From Promethearchaeota archaeon (GTDB lineage: Archaea > Asgardarchaeota > Lokiarchaeia > Sigyniarchaeales > Sigyniarchaeaceae): 55,197 bases of DNA. The first letter of the stretch is position 1. Each line of letters opens with the position of its first letter. The position numbers and the translations under genes were made by a program. Shown here piece by piece: positions 51,546 to 55,197 of the stretch. Below the pieces are notes generated by a model. The model did no database searches. It was not told the origin of the DNA and saw nothing but the letters and a program-made list of their open reading frames with translations. The stretch is from NCBI GenBank assembly GCA_016932935.1, contig JAFGBX010000173.1, forward strand, positions 1 through 55,197, in the 5' to 3' direction.

Positions 51546-53330
51546 ATGAGCGAGCATGACTTGAAGGGCATCGTGCGGAAGTACACGCTGATCAACGCTG
51601 GAAAGTACAGCGGCACGGCACAAGTGGGCTCGGTGCTCAGCGCGATCATGGGCGAGATGAAGGAGTTACGTTCGAGGGCGAAGGAGATCAAGCCGCTCGT
51701 CGAGGAGGCCGTGAAAGCGGTCAACACGATGCCGCTCGACCGCATCATGGCGGAGCTTGCCACGCTCGGCGTCGACGCCGAGGATCTCGGCCCTAAGAAG
51801 AAGGACGAGAAGGAGGGGCTCCCCCCGCTGCCGGGGATTGACAAGGTCAAGTCCCCCGTCTTCCGCATGGCACCCTTCCCGAGCGGCCCGCTCCACATCG
51901 GGAACGCCCGCATGGTCGTGCTGAACGACGAGTATGCGAAGATGACGAAGGGGAAGTTGATCCTCGCGTTCGACGACACGATCGGCGCCATGAAGAAGAA
52001 GATCGAGGAAGACGACTCCGGCGCCAAGTACGTCATACCGGAAGCGTACGACATGATCCGCGAGGGCCTCACGTGGCTTGGGGTCAACTGGGATCAAGAG
52101 GTCTTCAAGAGCGACCGTCTCCCGATTTACTACGACTACTGCAAGCAACTCATCCAGAAGGGCGAGGCGTACGCGTGCACTTGCGAGCCATCGGCGTTCA
52201 AGGCGTTCAAGGACGCCAAGAAGCCCTGCCCGCACCGTGACCAACCCATCGAGGACGCGATGGAAGGTTTCCAAAAAATGCTTGATGGCGCTTACGAGGA
52301 GGGCTCGGCAGTCATCCGGTTCAAGAGTGGCGTCGACCTGAGCGATCCCGCGTTGCGAGAGCCCGTCATCATGCGCATCTCCGATGCGGAACACCCTCGT
52401 GTCGGCACGAAATACCGGGTGTGGCCCATGCTGGAGTTCTCTTGGGCACTAGACGATCACCTCCTTGACATGACCTATATCATCCGTGGCAAGGATCTCT
52501 TCAAGGAGGACGTCATTGAGGAGCAGGTCTGGAAGATCTTCGGCTGGAAACCCGTACATATCCTGCATTACGGCATTATCTCGACCGAGAAGCTGGGCAA
52601 GCTTAGCAAGACCTACGCGAGGGAGATGATCACGAAGGGCGAGTACGTCGGCTGGGACGACCCGCGCACGTGGACGCTCCAGTCTCTCGACCGTCGTGGA
52701 ATCCGGCCGGAACCGCTCCGATACGTGCTGCTGTCCCAGGGCCTCAAGATGGCCGACGTCGACTTCCCCGCGTCCATCATGTACGCGGAGAACCAGAAGA
52801 TCATCGATCCGATCTCGAACCGGTACTTCTTCGTCGAGGATCCCGTTCCGTTGTCCATCACGGGCATACCGGACAGGAGCTACACGGCCGAGCCACTCGT
52901 CAACCCGCTCGATCCGTCCCTCGGGAACAGGTCCATCTCCATCCTCGTCAAGGACGGGGCCAAGAAGGTGCTCGTGTCGCCGTCCGACGTAGAGAAGATC
53001 AAGGGCGCAGGCGGGGACGTGCTCGTCCGGCTGAAGGATCTGTTCAACGTCACGGTTCCGGGTGGCGACATCTCGAAAGCGGCGTTCCATTCCAAGGATC
53101 TCGATGCGGCGAGGAGCCAGAAAGCGCCGGTCATCCAGTGGATAGATTCGGATCCGAAGAATAACGTTGTTGTCCAGGTCTTGATGCCGGACGGCCGGGT
53201 CACCTCCGGTAGGGGGGAGTTTAACCTGCAATCGGTGAAGGCCGGCGAGACGCTGCAGTTCGAGCGCTTCGGCTTCGTAAAGGTGCAATCCGTCACGAAG
53301 AAAAAAGTTGACGCGTGGTTCACGCACTAG
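51546..53330 (+). CDS. gltX: glutamyl-tRNA synthetase (archaeal type)
   Basis: The listed ORF runs upstream into a relic; the gene starts at 'MSEHDLKGIVRKY'. It is about 594 residues. The class I signatures are 'GPLHIGNARM' (HIGH-like, about residue 115) and 'KLGKLSKTYAR' (KMSKS-like, about 351). An N-terminal helical domain of 100 residues precedes the catalytic core, and the C-terminal half is the beta-barrel anticodon-binding type shared with GlnRS. Archaeal GluRS is normally non-discriminating, charging tRNA-Glu and tRNA-Gln; GatDE/GatCAB genes are not in this window. Confidence 0.95.
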   Translation: MSEHDLKGIVRKYTLINAGKYSGTAQVGSVLSAIMGEMKELRSRAKEIKPLVEEAVKAVNTMPLDRIMAELATLGVDAEDLGPKKKDEKEGLPPLPGIDKVKSPVFRMAPFPSGPLHIGNARMVVLNDEYAKMTKGKLILAFDDTIGAMKKKIEEDDSGAKYVIPEAYDMIREGLTWLGVNWDQEVFKSDRLPIYYDYCKQLIQKGEAYACTCEPSAFKAFKDAKKPCPHRDQPIEDAMEGFQKMLDGAYEEGSAVIRFKSGVDLSDPALREPVIMRISDAEHPRVGTKYRVWPMLEFSWALDDHLLDMTYIIRGKDLFKEDVIEEQVWKIFGWKPVHILHYGIISTEKLGKLSKTYAREMITKGEYVGWDDPRTWTLQSLDRRGIRPEPLRYVLLSQGLKMADVDFPASIMYAENQKIIDPISNRYFFVEDPVPLSITGIPDRSYTAEPLVNPLDPSLGNRSISILVKDGAKKVLVSPSDVEKIKGAGGDVLVRLKDLFNVTVPGGDISKAAFHSKDLDAARSQKAPVIQWIDSDPKNNVVVQVLMPDGRVTSGRGEFNLQSVKAGETLQFERFGFVKVQSVTKKKVDAWFTH

Positions 53331-53478
53331 ACCCGGCCGGTTGGAACCTTGAGATGACATCGCTCGATTCGAGCACTCGCATTTTCCCCGCGTGAAAATT
53401 TTATTAATCTTCGATTTCCGCTTCTATCCATAGCGAGATACCACGCGGTAACATCTTGCCGCGCGCAAGGCGAACTCG

Positions 53479-54651
53479 ATGGAGCCCCGATCCGAGCCCA
53501 ACAGCGAGCAGCCGTTGATCCCGGCGCCGGTAGCGACGCCAGCGACGACTTGCAAGTACTGCAAGAAGGAGATATCGCGGTTCGCCTCCTTGTCGCCCGC
53601 GTACTGCCCGTACTGCGGGGGTATCGTGAACCCGGATCTGGCGCCCGTGAAGCCGGAGAAGGACTCGAACCCGCTCACCGGGCGCGCCTTGTGGCCACTG
53701 AAATGGTCGTTGCTGGCGATCCTCATCGGGATGGGCCTGCTCATGATGGCCTCCATCATCGTCCCGCTCCTTATGATCTTCGCGATCATCGGCGCGAACC
53801 CATCGCTGATATCTGGTGACCTCACGGCACTCGAAGACCTCGTCTACGAGGTGTTACTCAACCCGGTGTCGACTGCCCTTCTTTCGGCAACCGAGTTCGT
53901 GCTCGTGATCCCGCCGTTCGCGATCATGCGGAAGTACCGGAAGAGCGTGAAGGAGCGGTTCATGTTGCTCGGCTGGTGGCCGTACACGGGGGATTCAGGG
54001 CGGGGCTGGGGCCGCCTGGGGAGGGACCTCGCCTGGGGACTGCTGATCGCGATGGGCCTCGTCGGCTTCCAGTTCATCATCGTCGTCCTGAACGACGCAC
54101 TGTGGTCGCCATTGATCCCCAGCGGCAACAGTGGGCTCAGCGACTTGGACGCGTCCATCACGCCCAGAGACCCGTTCCAGCTGGTCTTGCTCGTGGCGTC
54201 GATGATGCTCGTCATCGGCCCGACCGAGGAAATCCTCTTCCGGGGCTTTTCGCAGCAAGGGCTCGAAGCGCGGTTGGATCCAAAGCATGCCCTCGTGATA
54301 TCGGCGCTCCTCTTCACCATCGTCCACGTGATCGGGGGCTTCGTCGATCCAACCTCCCTCCCGTTCCTATTCTTCCCCTACTTCCTGCTGTCGCTGGTGC
54401 TCTGCGGGATCTACTGGAGAACCAAGGATCTCAACCTGATGATCTTCGTCCACGGGATGTACGACTCGCTGCTCGTGGTCTACTCGTACATCTTCTCGGA
54501 GCTGTCGAAGGTCGGGAAAGAGGAGTTCTCTGACATTTTCGTATACATCTCGTTCGTGGCGCTAAGCGTGCTCGTCACGTACCTGACCGTAACCTTCATC
54601 ATCCACAAGCGGCATCAAGTCGGCGCGATCCCCCTTTTCAGGGACGCGTGA
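53479..54651 (+). CDS. CPBP-family intramembrane metalloprotease with zinc ribbon
   Basis: Residues 1-60 hold a zinc ribbon (CKYC ... CPYC). Six to eight transmembrane helices follow. The CPBP (CAAX protease/bacteriocin-processing) signatures are 'PTEEILFRGFSQQG' (E-E-x3-R, about residue 248), 'LFTIVHVIGGF' and 'LMIFVHGMYDSLL' with conserved His and Asn/Asp-type residues. In eukaryotes the relative Rce1 trims prenylated proteins; in archaea the substrate is unknown. It is followed after 16 bases by the MtxX-like gene. Confidence 0.88.
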   Translation: MEPRSEPNSEQPLIPAPVATPATTCKYCKKEISRFASLSPAYCPYCGGIVNPDLAPVKPEKDSNPLTGRALWPLKWSLLAILIGMGLLMMASIIVPLLMIFAIIGANPSLISGDLTALEDLVYEVLLNPVSTALLSATEFVLVIPPFAIMRKYRKSVKERFMLLGWWPYTGDSGRGWGRLGRDLAWGLLIAMGLVGFQFIIVVLNDALWSPLIPSGNSGLSDLDASITPRDPFQLVLLVASMMLVIGPTEEILFRGFSQQGLEARLDPKHALVISALLFTIVHVIGGFVDPTSLPFLFFPYFLLSLVLCGIYWRTKDLNLMIFVHGMYDSLLVVYSYIFSELSKVGKEEFSDIFVYISFVALSVLVTYLTVTFIIHKRHQVGAIPLFRDA

Positions 54652-54667
54652 GGGGGGTGACAAGGCC

Positions 54668-55197
54668 ATGTTCTCGCAGCTGCTCGACGCCACGAGGATC
54701 GCCTGCTCGGGGGCCAAGGCTCGGCCCTTCACCATAGGCATCGGGCTGGCCGAGCCACGCGTTGCCGAGGCGGTGGCCGGCGAGATCGCCGCGACACTCG
54801 GGAGCCCCCGCGTCACCCTCGTGGCCTACCACCATGCACCCGGCGCGGGCCCCTTTCAAGAGGGAGGGGGGATCAGCTGGCATAGCTGTGCCGAGCCAGC
54901 GGCAGAATTGCTCTCGGCCCTCAAGGCCGGAAGGGTGCACGCCGCCGTCAGGGGCCAGTTGCCTTCGTCCAACTTCCTGGCCGAGCTGAAGCGGCAATTC
55001 AACGTGAAAAGAACCTGTCGATTGGCCCTCCTGTCGACCGCTGCCTGCCGGGACTTCTTCTTCGCGCCCGTGGGGATAGACGAGGGTGGCGACAGCGGCG
55101 AGAAGGAGAGGCTTATCGAGCTCGCCGCGGACCTCCTCCAGCAGCTCTGCATCTCCCCGTCCTTCTACCTGCTGTCGGCGGGCAGGCTCGGCGACAC
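54668..55197 (+). CDS. mtxX: MtxX-like protein (methanogenesis marker 4), 3'-truncated by window
   Basis: The supplied track omitted this open frame because it runs off the window. From the ATG it translates 'MFSQLLDATRIACSGAKARPFTIGIGLAEPRVAEAV' and 'GRVHAAVRGQLPSSNFLAELKRQ', then 'CRDFFFAPVGIDEGGDSGEKERLIELAADLL'. The F-F-A-P-V-G-I-D-E-G segment and A-V-R-G are those of MtxX (methanogenesis marker protein 4), a phosphotransacetylase-like fold with no proven activity. The gene lacks its C-terminal part only because of the window edge. Confidence 0.75.
   Translation, partial: MFSQLLDATRIACSGAKARPFTIGIGLAEPRVAEAVAGEIAATLGSPRVTLVAYHHAPGAGPFQEGGGISWHSCAEPAAELLSALKAGRVHAAVRGQLPSSNFLAELKRQFNVKRTCRLALLSTAACRDFFFAPVGIDEGGDSGEKERLIELAADLLQQLCISPSFYLLSAGRLGD

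Overview
The window is most likely from a GC-rich archaeon of the Asgard (Promethearchaeota) group. Archaeal markers are a 71-residue histone, TATA-box promoters (some placed for leaderless transcripts), archaeal-type GluRS, class-specific 2-oxoacid:ferredoxin oxidoreductase genes, a Sec61-gamma/SecE homologue, Lrp C-terminal-domain proteins and the archaeal modified mevalonate pathway. Asgard affiliation is inferred from two tandem Ras/Rab-like small GTPases that keep all G motifs and from a larger protein joining a roadblock-like domain to a GTPase. No rRNA or other phylogenetic marker is present to prove it.

Layout. 0.4-9.3 kb holds mixed single genes: a secreted DUF2341 protein with a coupled winged-helix ORF, a Uma2-like protein, a sulfatase with an unusual C-terminal tail, a glutaredoxin-like protein, an epimerase, a NosD-like beta-helix surface protein, parvulin, a two-cluster ferredoxin, an amidohydrolase and a flavodoxin. 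10-14.5 kb holds the histone, a GH57/GH38-like hydrolase with a methyltransferase, and a PHP phosphoesterase. 14.6-15.7 kb holds a fused RHH-nucleotidyltransferase/HEPN pair and tRNA-Arg(CCU). 15.7-17.7 kb holds two Lrp-type ligand-binding proteins and two tandem Ras-like GTPases.

17.7-24.5 kb is a distinctly AT-rich island. It carries a translationally coupled radical SAM enzyme and a 1,293-residue protein ending in a WD40-like propeller, a divergent small protein with an N-terminal 'GFVSNSSS' signature, a GNAT-like protein and a zinc-ribbon protein. Relics of a third GTPase lie on both sides of it. I consider this the most novel system in the window.

24.5-32.2 kb holds a VapBC pair, an MBL-fold enzyme, a calcineurin-like phosphoesterase with an M23-like secreted protein, a DEAD-box helicase, a tiny RHH regulator with a candidate operator, a truncated ParE and a DMT transporter. 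32.4-37.2 kb is a KorDABC 2-oxoacid:ferredoxin oxidoreductase operon followed by an FrhB-PyrK-like fusion that could pass electrons from ferredoxin to F420 or NAD(P). SecE follows.

37.8-46.7 kb is one same-strand run encoding nearly the whole archaeal mevalonate route: HMG-CoA synthase (with a fused DUF35-like tail), a UbiD-family anhydromevalonate-phosphate decarboxylase, both subunits of phosphomevalonate dehydratase (aconitase X), class II HMG-CoA reductase, mevalonate kinase, isopentenyl phosphate kinase and type 2 IPP isomerase. Only thiolase and the prenyl-FMN synthase UbiX are missing. 46.7-55.2 kb holds the roadblock-GTPase protein, a B12-binding-type radical SAM protein, a second HEPN/MNT pair, a hypothetical protein, a WD40 relic, GluRS, a CPBP membrane protease with a zinc ribbon, and the start of an MtxX (methanogenesis marker 4) homologue cut by the window edge.
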